In this document: piece by piece, positions 1 through 10,587 of the stretch
Position numbering within the stretch: the stretch's first letter is position 1
Layout: each line of letters begins with the position of its first letter
Assembly: GCF_016545825.1 (NCBI RefSeq)
Contig: NC_052612.1
Span: 43,259,738-43,323,737, forward strand
Source: Eucalyptus grandis
Taxonomy: Eukaryota; Streptophyta; Magnoliopsida; Myrtales; Myrtaceae
DNA length: 64,000 nucleotides
Direction: 5' to 3'
Made by a program: the position numbers and the translations under genes
The notes under the pieces: model-generated
What the model was told of the DNA's origin: nothing
What the model saw: the letters and a program-made list of their open reading frames with translations, nothing else
Database searches by the model: none

Positions 1-840
1 GGGCCATGCCTCGGCATGATTGGCCTGCGGCTTAAGCATTATTAATAGACCGTGTGGGTTGGCGGTAAAATTGTGTCTCTTCACAAAAATTACAATCTGT
101 ACTTGATTTTTGCTCGTGTCTTTTGCTGAAGTAGAGCGTCAGTGGCAACGAGGTGAAGGCGAGAGTTGAGAGGCGAGGCGAGAGCGAGAGGCATGCAATG
201 TGAGAGCGACGGTTGAGTGAACGATGAAAAGGAGTTCGTATGCCTAAACGACGCTGACCCAACGCAACGACGCTGACCCAACGTTATTTTGATCCTTCCC
301 ATGCGACACCGTTTTGCCCACCAAGCCACGTAGGATTGTACGACGTCATTTTAGATGTCCACGTGAACTAGATTTTTTAAAAGATATGCCAAGTCAGAAG
401 CAAAATTAATTATAAATGTCACGTTGTCAATTTAGTCGGAATTTCTTACAGATGACACTTAAGCGATCGGTTTTTTTTCCAATTTGGTACTTAAATGAGC
501 CAACAAAAATTTTGATACTAAAGTGAGTGTCGTAAACAACTTTTGACACTCCAACGTTATTTTGATCCTTCCCATGCGACACCGTTTTGCCCACCAAGCC
601 ACATAGGATTGTGCCACATCATTTTAGATGTCCACGTGGACTAGATTTTTAAAAGATATGCCAAGTTAGAAACAAGATTATTTATAAATGTCACGTTGTC
701 AATTTAGTTGGAATTTCTTACCGAAAGCACTTAAGTGATCGATTTTTTTTCCTAATTTGGTACTTAAATGAGCCAACAAATTTTTTTAACACTAAAGTGA
801 GTGTCGTAAACAACTTTTGACACTTTTAATGTCATTTTTT
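1..840. mobile_element. Decayed MULE terminus, present as two tandem copies
   Basis: Two direct copies of about 275 bp (roughly 277-550 and 551-830) each hold, in the same order, a block beginning CCAACGTTATTTTGATCC, a run containing CCACGTGRACTAGATTTTT, and an end with words like ACTTAAGYGATC, AAAGTGAGTGTCGTAAACAAC and TTTTGACACT. The last block resembles the right terminal inverted repeat of the MULE at 53976-58931 (ACTTAAGTGATCCGG, then GAGTGCCGTACACAAC). I infer a related, older and probably non-autonomous element whose terminus was duplicated. No transposase remains, and the left part may continue before base 1. Confidence 0.5.
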
Positions 841-944
841 CGTTCCTTTAGTAAGGAGAAGTCCATTGATAAATATTGCCGTATGAGATAGCAGATTAAT
901 TATTAAAAATGAAATTGAAAAAAAGTAAGAAACTTATGAACTTT

Positions 945-2090
945 TTTTCATCTTGCTTATGCGGTCGTTACCTGACAATGTAAGGGTGTGTCAAACTCTG
1001 CTGTGTCCGCAAACGTGTTGACTTGAAAATCAGGAGCCATCTGAAGATTCCTCGTTTGCGGAATGCTTCCATCAAGGAACCAAAAGAAAGGACAGATGAG
1101 AGTATATCCAAGCATCCATTGATTGATTGCCAAAGCAAGAATACAGCCCATATACACAATGGATTGAAGTTCTTCCATAACTAAAGAATGGACAGGCATC
1201 AAACCACAACATTCCATATGCACACAACCCGGCATGCTAAAAACACGCCTGCATTTGCAAGTGTATGACTTTTTCGGAAGACCCGCATATTACAAGTGAC
1301 GGCACAGTTATCATATGTAGGCTTGCCCAAAAATTTTCGGTAGTCGATTTAGGTACATACAATCATAAACCTCATTTCATTACCTAAAGTTGGCTGAAGA
1401 ATAATTTTGTCTGGAACAGAGCATTGAATCTGTTTCGATACTTATTCTTAAAAAAAAAAAAATGATATGAATAGCTAATAAAGCATTCCCATCGTTACCA
1501 AATTAGTCCATGCTAGAAATGAGGACAAGATAAGATAGCCCAATTGTCAATTAGAATTAAAGTATATGAGTCATTTGTTGCCTCAATGGAGTAAATTTCA
1601 AAGTCAGACCATTCCATCTATGCACAAAAGAGACAGTGTGCAAATAGAGAATAATGTGCTAACAATGTTGAGATATCATATCGTATCGTCTCATATATAG
1701 AACACTTGTGGCTAGGTAACAGCAAGGAAGCAATCAAGAATTACCATTACCATATAGAGATAAAAGAGGCTTCACCTGTTGCAATCAACGTTAGGGTTAG
1801 TCGAGCTGGGGACAACCACCTTGCAATTCCTAGAGAGTTCTTTGACTCTTTCAGGTTTGATCCTTACACAAGGTAGATTCTTCTTAAAACATTGGCACAG
1901 AGCCCTCCAATCTTGTCGTTGACTCTGGGCGTGGCAAGGTTCACATACCCTTATAGCACTTAGTGTGGCGGAGGCGAGACCATGCCCAGAATAGATGATA
2001 TATAGGGAGATGCAAGTTTGGCGACCTCTGGACATGTAAATGACCTCACTGGGTTCGAACTCATGAATATGATGATCAAGAAGAACATAA
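945..2090 (-). repeat. Upstream copy of a duplicated LTP locus
   Basis: This block aligns with 3215-4326: the shared tract near 990-1090 and 3249-3345 (GTGTCAAACTCTGC, then CTTGACTTGAAAATCAGGA, then ATGCTTCCATCAA-type words) is followed in both by the lipid-transfer-protein reading frame ending NPNVDCNR or DPNIDCNR. The offset is about 2.2 kb, so the whole transcription unit with its 3' flank was tandemly duplicated. This copy has decayed in the coding part. Confidence 0.7.
1772..2088 (-). pseudogene. Broken non-specific lipid transfer protein copy
   Basis: On the minus strand an ATG at 2086-2088 opens a hydrophobic leader (MFFLIIIFMSS) and an LTP-like start (FTCPEVAKLASPYISSIL), but this frame soon reaches a stop. 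A different frame continues the family's second half with a CxC motif (ALCQCF) and the same C-terminus as the good copy at 3934-4326 (NPNVDCNR then TGA). So there is a frameshift in the middle. The second family cysteine also reads Tyr (SPY where SPC is expected). The bases after the last codon read AACAGGTGAAG in both copies, which could be a splice donor, so the last residues are uncertain. Probably not functional. Confidence 0.65.
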
Positions 2091-2094
2091 TTGT

Positions 2095-2830
2095 AGGAGC
2101 TAATCGATGAGATTTTATAGGACCACTGCTAACCGTTCTAAAAGCTTAAACTGTTATATAAAGGTATTGTTTATTTTTTAAATATTCTAACACTCTCATT
2201 CACACTCAGTTTGGTCTTTTACCTAATATTAAGTGTGGAAATTTAATTGGGGAGACAAATGGGACCCAGAAATATTTGAACTTAGCATCTCCATGGTTTA
2301 TTATTTAAATATTCTAACACTTACCTTGTATTAAATGTGGAAATTTAACTAGAGAGACAAATGGGGCCGAGAAAGATTTGAACTTAGGACCTTTAGCTCT
2401 CATATCATGTGAGAATCTTATCATACCACTACCAACTGTTCAAAAAACTTAAACTATTAGATGAAGACATTATTTCATATTTAAATGTTTTATCACTCTA
2501 CCTCACACTCGGTCCAATACAGGTAATAAGTGGTCTTGGGTCTCTCACCTCAAAGAGTGAGGCTTTCCCTCAAAATCATAAATCGATCACCAGCCCCTTC
2601 CACAAAGGATATGTGACAACCTCTATAATATTCCCCTCACTTATTGAGTTTGGGTTGGAGGCGCAACAACTGATAACTCTCCCATGTGATTCTTTTTTGG
2701 TACAGATTTGTTGGCAACTTGGGCTTTGATATCATGTGAGATTTTTTAGGACTATTGCAAATATTTTAAAAGCTCAAACATTTAGATGAATGCATAATTT
2801 ATTATTTAAGTATTCTAACAGAGCCAAATA
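2095..2830. repeat. Degenerate direct repeats, probable transposon remnant
   Basis: Three or four diverged copies of a module recur near 2110-2200, 2285-2330, 2395-2500 and 2730-2825. Shared words are AAAAGCTTAAACT, TTAGATGAA and ATTATTTAAATATTCTAACA. A second word set, GGAAATTTAA then GAGACAAATGGG and TTTGAACTTAG, occurs twice (about 2238 and 2340). No coding potential is visible. The arrangement fits an old LTR-type remnant, but I cannot assign a family. Confidence 0.45.
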
Positions 2831-3214
2831 AAAATTATCAAATGGATTAATTGTTGTCGAGAGGATGTGTTTCCGTAATTTGAAACATAGTTAAGTATTT
2901 TGTGTTGGCATGTTTGATATACTCATCCATAGGACATACGGGGTTCTTTCGTACTTGATACCCGTTGGTCTAAGCCAAAAGGTCGAGAAAGTATCTAGAT
3001 ACAAACGTTCATATCTTCCATAAAAGGAAAAGGATCATCGATGGGATTGGATCCTTCAGATTCATTGTTGAGGATTGCAAAAATGATGTTTTACGAATGA
3101 AGGAAGCAAATGAAAAGGGGAACTCTTGACTCGATAAGATCTGTAAATAACAGGTAAGGAATATAACGCCAAAGAAAGGTAAGCAATTTTCGAACTCTTT
3201 ATTCATATTGATTA
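2831..3214. other. Intergenic, nothing recognised
   Basis: AT-rich sequence with no convincing reading frame, repeat or RNA gene. Confidence 0.5.
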
Positions 3215-4326
3215 TTCGATTATTACATGAAAATGTAAAGACACTGGAAACGTGTCAAACTCTGCCGTCTCCTCAAAGTCTTGACTTGAAAATCAGGACC
3301 CATCTGAAGACTTGCTGCTTCACAGACTGCTTCCATCAAAGAAAGGAAAAATGAGAGTCTATCCAAGCATAAATTGATCGATTATCATACCAAGAATACA
3401 GCCCTTACACATAACGAATTGAAGGTCTTCTATAACCTAAGAATGGACAAGCATCAAAGCACGGCATATAACACTTACGACACGGTGTGCTAAAACATGT
3501 CCGAATCTGCAAATATATGACTTTTTTATGGAAAACACGCATTTCACTAGAGATCACACAGCCAACATACATAAGCTATTCTGAAAATGATTAAGTACAT
3601 ATAATTACAAGCCTCATTTCACTCCCTAGAGTTTGCCAAAGAACAACTTTCATGCAGACGAATCTTGAATTATAAGAATTGTTTCTTGCTTCAATGGAGT
3701 GAATTCTAGAGTCAAATCATTCCATACATGCATGAAGGAAGCGATGCATAAATAAGGAATTCTGTGCAGACGAATCTCAGGATATCATATCATCTTATAT
3801 AGAAAAAAATCGTGTGCATACCATATAGAGATAAAAAAAAAAATACAATATAGAGCTAACTCAGAAGGTAACAATGGAGGCAAATGAGAGGTTACCATAT
3901 AGAGACAAAAAAAAAAAAAAAAAAAAAAATGCTTCACCTGTTGCAATCAATATTAGGGTCCAACGGAAGGTTGATTGCGTTTTCGCACTCCGTAATGACC
4001 TTCTGGGTTAGCTCAGCCTTGAACCCTGCGGAAGGCGCAACCTCCTTGTAGCATCTGCAGAAAACCCTGATCTGGGGGCTATCATACGACACGATGTTCC
4101 CCAAGACGTTCACTTCTGTGCAACACTCTTCGCTTGGCGGAAACGGAGCCGCGCCCGTAGCGTATGGTCCGCAAGGGATCAAAAAGTGAAAGACTTCCTC
4201 ACCCTCACACGTGCTCGAACTGGGCCCCTGGGCATACGTCGCCGGGGTCGAACTCGTGAAGATGATGAACAAGAAGAAGAGAACTTTGGTAGCATTTTGG
4301 CGATCTGACATTGTTTTGCTTCCCAT
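3215..4326 (-). repeat. Downstream copy of the duplicated LTP locus
   Basis: Partner of the block at 945-2090. It carries the intact LTP reading frame plus the conserved 3' flank around 3249-3500. An A-rich tract at 3910-3929 lies just beyond the stop codon. Confidence 0.7.
3934..4326 (-). CDS. Non-specific lipid transfer protein-like, eight-cysteine secreted protein
   Basis: A 130-residue protein predicted to be secreted and to bind lipids or other hydrophobic ligands in the apoplast. Residues 1 to about 32 form a signal peptide (basic start, hydrophobic VLFFLFIIF core, likely cleavage after TYA). The mature part has the full eight-cysteine pattern C-x11-C-x15-CC-x20-CxC-x21-C-x13-C, close to type 1 LTPs, whose first spacer is usually shorter. 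I chose the ATG at 4324-4326 because an upstream in-frame ATG at 4395 overlaps a TATA-like box and would lie before the transcription start. The last codons are AACAGG then TGA. AACAG|GTGAAG could be a splice donor, as LTP genes often have an intron near the 3' end, so the C-terminus is less certain. The ligand cannot be told from sequence. Confidence 0.8.
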   Translation of the reverse strand: MGSKTMSDRQNATKVLFFLFIIFTSSTPATYAQGPSSSTCEGEEVFHFLIPCGPYATGAAPFPPSEECCTEVNVLGNIVSYDSPQIRVFCRCYKEVAPSAGFKAELTQKVITECENAINLPLDPNIDCNR

Positions 4327-4392
4327 TTTCTCCCTTCGGGGGTTTCTGTTGGTTCTGTAATTCGGGTTGAGGGAAAGGGCAATGTTCTGCTC

Positions 4393-4402
4393 CATATATA
4401 TA
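4393..4402 (-). promoter_or_regulatory. TATA-like box of the LTP gene
   Basis: TATATATA on the minus strand, about 70 bp upstream of the preferred ATG. This spacing fits a short 5' leader and argues against translation starting at 4395. Confidence 0.5.
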
Positions 4403-5470
4403 GCCGAAGCCAACTACAATTGGTGAAAATTTTGGGCAAAAGTCCCGGAGTAAATTGAGAGTTAGAATAGGAAAGAAAAAAAAACTACAATTGGCAAATG
4501 GACTACTCGCGGTCAAGAGGATTAGGTAGGAATCGATATTCCTTGCTTGATTCGAGTTCTTTGTTTCCATAACTTGTAGACCTACTTAGGCAGCTTTTAA
4601 TCATTTGGATTTCTGACTATAATAAGAATATATAGGATAAAAGGTGAAAATCTAGGGATCTTGTTATGTCCTATCAAATTTTTGCTAGCATAACAGTTTT
4701 TCGATTATCGTGAAAATAACAACTTATTATGATCGATAAATTCTTAAAAACTTGTTTTGGGTCATAAATTCTTGAAAAAGTAGACCTCACAATAATTTAT
4801 AAGTATGTTATTTAATTTTTTTTATCGTCAAAAATAGACTATTATTCTTATAGTTAATTAAAAGCAATCATTTAATCATTTATTATCCTACCATAAGAAA
4901 AAAAAAATTGCAATGAAAGCCGAGCCAACGACAAATTGGCAAATGGAGTAATTGTTGTCCAAAGGATTTGGTTACCACTTTCTATGGTATAGGAATCGAT
5001 ATTCTTTACTTGTTTCGGGTTCTTTGTTTCCATAATCTATAAATCTCCTTGGGCATCTTTCGATCGTCTGAATTTCTAACCATAATAAGATTGTATAGAA
5101 TAGCAATTAAAATACAAGGGCTTGATTATATTCTATTGATGTCAAACTGTATTTATTACATGAAAAATATCCACATAGAAAATTACATAAAGCAACATAT
5201 GTTAGGGAATAAAATGTACTGAATCATTTTCCAAATTAACGTGTGGAGAAACAACGATGAAATTTTATCATTGAATCACCTAATTTAAGCTTGCTCATCA
5301 CAAACAAGTTGTCTATCTTGGAATTTTGGATGTAGCTATAAGTGATGGATAGTTCTGAAAATTACAATATTGTTGGAAGATCTTTATTTTCCTCTAAAAG
5401 TTGACAAAAAAACATTATTTAAAATCTTAGAAAAAAAAAATTGGAATGGGTTATTGCCGTTTGATCCCAA

Positions 5471-5720
5471 GGCTCCTTCATTTTGCAGAAAAATAAATGA
5501 TTTAAAAACATCTTCTTATGAAACTATCACTTACGTCCACTTACAAAATGAAGGAACGAAAAAAAAATCTTATTATTTACAAATATATTTAGACATATAT
5601 TATTGTCAGCAAAGAAAAATATCTTTTATCAACTAATATTTCAAGCAATACAAACAATCATTTTTAGGAAAAAAAAATGTCTTTTTGAATTATTTATATA
5701 CCACAAAACAAACAAAGTCC
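5471..5720. mobile_element. Short MITE, copy in first tandem unit
   Basis: About 250 bp bounded by GGCTCCTTCATTTTGC on the left and CACAAAACAAACAAAGTCC on the right, which are imperfect inverted repeats of the form GGCTCCGTTTRTTTT. The interior is AT-rich and noncoding. It was probably copied along with the tandem unit rather than inserted twice, because the other copy sits at the equivalent place. Confidence 0.45.
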
Positions 5721-6407
5721 TAAGGGAAAGTCTATGTACATGAATCATGTATGTATATATACACACACATTCTATTCTGTGGTATAGGAATGGATATTCC
5801 TGGCTTGTTTCAAATTCTTTGTTTCCATAATCTGTAAATCTACTTAGGCATTTTTTTGATCGTCTGGATTTCTAACCATAATAAGATTATATAGAATGAG
5901 AATTAAAATCATTTATGTTCTATGGTATAGGAATGGATATTCCTGGCTTGTTTCAAGTTCTTTATTTCCATAATCTGAAATCTACTTAGGCATTTTTTGA
6001 TCGTCTAGATTTCTAACCATGGTAAGATTATATAGGATGAGAATTAAAATCCAATGATATGATTATATCCTATTAATATCATATTGTATTTATTACATAA
6101 AAAATATCCCCATAGAAAATTACATAAGCAACATAAGTTAGGGGAATAAAATGTACAGATGCATTTTCTAAAATAACTCGTGGAGAAACAACGGTGAAAT
6201 TTTATCACCGAATCATCTAATTAAGCTTGCTCATCACGAACAAGTTGCCTGTCTTGGGTTTTTGGACGTAGCTATAAATGGAGGATACGTCTGGAAATTA
6301 CAGTATTATTGGAAGATCTTTCTTTTCCTCTAAAATTTGACAAAAACAATTATTTCAAATCTTAGGGGAAAAAAAACTTGGAATGGGTTATCCCCATTTG
6401 ATCTTAA

Positions 6408-6667
6408 GGCTCCGTTTATTTTACAAAAAATAAATGATCTTTGAAAAATATTTACTTAAAAAAATATCATTTACATCTACTAACAAAAATGAACAAATGC
6501 AAGAACGAAATATTTTTTTATTATTATTTACAAATATTTTTAGCATATAGGGATGTCGACAATGAAAATATTTTTCATCGACTATCATTTCAAGAAATGC
6601 AAGTAATTATTTTTGAGAAAAAAAAAGTCTTTTTAATTATTCATATACCACAAAACAAACAAAGTCG
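6408..6667. mobile_element. Short MITE, copy in second tandem unit
   Basis: Same family as 5471-5720: left end GGCTCCGTTTATTTTAC, right end CAAAACAAACAAAGTC. Related half-copies appear at about 47890-48040 and possibly at the ends of the large element at 29819 and 37122. Confidence 0.45.
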
Positions 6668-6950
6668 TAAGGAAAAGTCTATGTATATGTACAATATATT
6701 GAAAGCATGAAAAATCTCGGCTTTTGTGTTCTGAATTCGTGGGCTTCGTTGGGGATACGTGCAGTCGATGCTCGGAGTCTCCACGCCATTCTTGTCTCGT
6801 GGGTCTCCAAAGTGATGCGCTTCACTGATACCTTCCCTGTCTCCTTGATTGGCCAGTCGCCACGCGCATAGATCGGCACAACCATCGTCCTCGAGTCGGG
6901 CCTTCTTGGTTTTCCGCAGGCGGGAGCAGCAGCTCGCGCAGGGAACTGCA

Positions 6951-9191
6951 ATGACGAGCTCAGCCTCAGAAGGGTCGCCGGGAAGACGCGAGAAGAGGGT
7001 GGTGGTGATCGGCGGCGGCGTCGGTGGTTCCCTCGTCGCCAAATCCTTCCAGTCCTTCGCCGACGTCGTTCTCATCGATCCGTAAGCCTCATTTGTCTTT
7101 GTAAAAGGTCTCGTTTTTAATCATCTGTCGGAGCTGAATTCGCGCAAATGGATCGAATTCCTTTGTTTTTTTCACTTGGGTCTCTTTTGTTTTATGCTTT
7201 TGTTGGCTTAATTCCCAGAAAGTCGCATTTTTGTGGATAAAGATGCAATCTTTCTACGTGTCCTGTAGCACGGGGCATTCACTTCGCAGCTCTCGAGCGA
7301 TGTCATTGGTTGAGTTACTGGTGATCTAGAGATGTAAAAAATTACGATAACTTGTAGCGCAAGCTAATGTGGGTCAAAAGCCTAGTCTGCGTCTCCACGC
7401 TTTTGTTTTCATGGTAGATGGTTGTATATGTATGGTACCATGTACTCCTTTTAAAATTAAATTTGTCTGTGGGGTAATCCTTTTGAGGTGTATTGTTGTG
7501 GAACTTGTTATTGCCGCATTTGAATTATGTAGTTACTTCTGCCGTTCTGCATTAGATGCGTTAGCAGATAGATGGTTATACAGAAATTAGAGAAGTGAAT
7601 GCTCTAATGCACTTTACTCTGCACTGAATTGTCTGTTCTGGAGTTGTCGCCTCTTTGAAAACTTTGCAGTGCAGAGCAAGTTCAGAGAGATAGTTTTCAA
7701 CTGAACCAATGTGCGTATCAGAGGTTTAGTCTTCTGTTTTCATTCTCCTTTCACATTGTGCAATTTGTTTCTGACAATAAGTTACTCGAATGTGGCTAGG
7801 AAGGAGTATTTTGAGATCCCTTGGGCAAGCTTGAGGGCGATGGTCGAGCCATCTGTTGCTGAAAGATCAGTTATTGACCATGGAGCTTACTTCACGAGTG
7901 GCCAGATTGTCTGCTCTGCTGCTGTGGACATTAGAGATGGTGAAGTGTTGACTGCCGATGGCTCCAGGTTCCCATTTGACTATCTTGTCATTGCCACGGG
8001 GCACAGAGATTCAGTTCCCAGATCTAGAAGTGAACGGCTTATACAATACAAAGCAGGTGAGCATAAAAAAGTCCAAAAGTGGAAAGCTCGATGATTTGCC
8101 CATCAAAGAGACTTAATCTTTCCAATTCTGGTCATAACAGACAATCCCCATTGTCAGAGGCTCATTTGCTGAATGTGTTAGTTAATTGCATTGGAAAAAA
8201 GTAAGAAACATAGCTGTTGTCTGTCTTAAACAGTTGGCAGTGGTCAAATGATGGTTGTCTTATCTGAGCCATTTGCCGAAGTAACTTATCTTTTTCTTAC
8301 ATTCCAGAATGTGATAAGATAAAGTCTGCTAATTCCATCTTGATTGTCGGGGGTGGCCCTACTGGCGTGGAACTTGCTGGTGAAATCAGTGTTGACTTTC
8401 CAGATAAGAAGGTGACGTTGGTGCATCGAGGGTCTAGGTTGCTTGAATTTATTGGTCCGAAGGCCTCCCAAAAGACATTCAACTGGTTGACAACAAGGAG
8501 GGTAGAAGTGATCCTGGAACAATCTGTTGATTTAACCAATGTATCAGATGGCACCTATCAAACATCTGCAGGAGAAACCCTCAAAGCCGATTGCCATTTT
8601 TTGTGCACAGGGAAGCCAATTGGTTCCTCATGGCTTAGGGAGACTATACTAAAGGATAGCTTGGATAATCGTGGAAGATTGATGGTGGATGAGCAATTAA
8701 GGGTTAAAGGTCACAACAATGTCTTTGCCATAGGAGACATCACAGACATTCCGGTAAGATTGGCCAACTATATCATGGTCTAGTTTGTTCCACTTAGTTC
8801 TCCTTTGTCCCTGTTGTTTGATCTACTGTAACATTCATTTTGTCCTACGGTGTCTCTAGACATGAGCTTTTCATGGTTTTCTGAGGCTTGAATTAGCATG
8901 AATCACCCTTTAATAGTTTTGTTCTAACTTCAGGAATTAAAGCAAGGTTATTTGGCTCAACGACATGCAGAAGTTACCGTCAAGAACTTGAAGCTTTTGA
9001 TGACTGGAGGGAGAGAAAGCAAGATGGCTACTTACAAGCCTGGTTCAGCAATCGCTCTTGTTTCGCTCGGCAGGAAAGAGGCCGTGGCGCAGTTTCCCCT
9101 GATAACAGTGATTGGATGTGTCCCTGGCATGATAAAATCTGGGGATCTGTTCGTGGGGAAGACGAGGAAACAACTCGGCTTGAACCCATAG
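6951..9191 (+). CDS. FSP1/AMID-like FAD- and NAD(P)-dependent oxidoreductase, 4 exons
   Basis: Exons 6951-7081, 7800-8056, 8308-8753 and 8934-9191 join in frame to 363 residues, the usual length for plant members annotated as apoptosis-inducing factor homologs. Introns are GT-AG; the first splits a proline codon and rebuilds DPKEYFEI. Residues 21-26 (GGGVGG) are the FAD dinucleotide fold, about 144-149 (GGGPTG) the NAD(P)H fold, and about 271-278 (IGDITDIP) the second FAD-binding motif. By family, such enzymes pass electrons from NAD(P)H to quinones; animal FSP1 limits lipid peroxidation. No signal peptide or membrane segment is seen, and the start MTSS lacks the N-myristoylation glycine of animal FSP1. 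The ATG at 6951 follows an open upstream frame without another ATG. Substrate in this plant is inferred. Confidence 0.92.
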
Positions 9192-10250
9192 TCCTTTCCA
9201 TAGAGTTGGACGACTACATGTATGTTGATGTTCGAAGTCAATACTGTTTTATTGATCTGGATATCAGATGTAAAGTCTCCTGATCAGCTTCAGGAGCAAT
9301 CTCGACTCTAAGAAACAGGTTGATTCATATTGATTATTGAAATGTTCTCGATTCTGTTGTACTCAGTCCGCCGTCTTCTCTGTCTTTTTGTAGTTTTACG
9401 GTGCTACCTGACCTTGATCTTGCCTTTGTCCCAACTGGGAATGACCAACTTTACAAGCAAATAGGCTTGCATGAATAAGCCGAAGTTCTCTCGTTGAAAG
9501 GTTGATTTGGCCCTAGGCACTTAAACTCATTGCTTTAAAAGAAGGAACAGAGTATAAGAATGATCGCGGTTCGGAGGCATGCGAGGTGCGACTCTCACCG
9601 GTTGCCTGTCTCCAAGAAGAGGCGACGGTCCTTGCAGACTGAGGCGAACGCCACTGCATCATAGGCTCGATGAAGTTGGACTCAATTTTGTAAACCGAGC
9701 AAGTTAGAGGAGACTGAGGACTAATTGCGAAAACAATATGAGGCGAAATTGACAGCATGCAAGAAAATCCTCATATCAATTTTATGGATTTTGATCGAGG
9801 AAAGTACCAATTCTTTTGGAGTATAGTTTTCTTACTTCTAAATAGATCTATCAAATAGGTGGATCGGATTGAAAATATTTCAATCCAAATACATCCATTT
9901 AACCGGTTTTGACTCATTTTCATGCAACACAAATGTAGTAATTCATATTTGACTTGATCCATTTTCCATGCTTCTTGTAGAATATGAGAGTTGAAATCCA
10001 TATTTAAAGCTAAATCGTCCCAACTTCAACTCTCTTAAAAGGTAGGGTTTTGAACACCCACCTTCCCATTCCATATTGGAAGGGTGTCAAGCAACAAGCT
10101 TTGTTTATTTAAACATCATTCCATCTGTTATGGTTTCTTGCTAAATAGGTGGTTCGAATCGAGCTGAGCCAAGCGTTTGTCACCAATTATTTTCTCAAAA
10201 GTATTTTCATCATCATAGATTTGACATAGCACGTTAAAATTTCTCAACGC
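9192..10250. other. 3' flank of the oxidoreductase and intergenic DNA
   Basis: The first 300 bp or so are probably the 3' UTR of the preceding gene. The rest is AT-rich with short frames only; I see no repeat family or gene. Confidence 0.5.
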
Positions 10251-10254
10251 CATT

Positions 10255-10300
10255 TGGGCTTGATCCTTTGGGCTCGTTTGAAGCCCAAAACAGTGGCCCA
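10255..10300 (+). promoter_or_regulatory. Cluster of Site II (TGGGCY) elements before the VPS60-like gene
   Basis: Four matches within 46 bp: TGGGCT at 10255 and 10269, AGCCCA at 10282 and GGCCCA at 10295. Site II elements are known TCP-factor targets in promoters of housekeeping and growth-related plant genes. They lie about 290-330 bp upstream of the ATG at 10588. Confidence 0.5.
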
Positions 10301-10587
10301 ATTCACGTTCTCGGCTGTGAAAATCGAGGAAGAAAAAGGCCCGATCATGCGCATTTCCTTCCCGGAAGCTTCTCTTTCTGGTTTTCCTTGCGAGAGAAGG
10401 AGAAGAAGAAGCTCGTTTACTTCCTTCCGCACGCGGTCCATTCCTGGTCATCGCATCGGTAAGATCGCGTTCGACCGTCGAATCTCGTCCTCCATCTCGC
10501 GATTCATCTCGTGCCCATCTGTTCATTCGCCTGTGGTTTTTTTCTGGGGTTCGAAGGAAGGGAGAGGAAGGAGGAGAGAAGGAGAAG

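Larger units (their letters stand above)
4526..6700. repeat. Tandemly repeated AT-rich region upstream of the oxidoreductase gene
   Basis: A module of about 115 bp (GGTATAGGAAT, GATATTC, GTTCTTTGTTTCCATAA, GATCGTCTGGATTTCTAACC) occurs at about 4526-4637, 4985-5105, 5780-5905 and 5925-6035. A longer part following it is also duplicated: 5140-5740 matches 6055-6690, including a tract with GTGGAGAAACAACG and AAGCTTGCTCATCAC. The offset is about 930 bp. The last copy ends less than 300 bp before the ATG of the gene at 6951, so this duplication has replaced or extended its distal promoter. No protein-coding content. Confidence 0.65.

Noticed and set aside
2409..2729. A 106-codon plus-strand frame between the LTP copies
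   Set aside because: It lies in degenerate direct repeats, has no domain, and its sequence recurs in noncoding copies nearby.
4327..4395. Upstream in-frame ATG extending the LTP by 23 residues
   Set aside because: It overlaps the TATA-like box, and the extension would place residues ahead of a good signal peptide.
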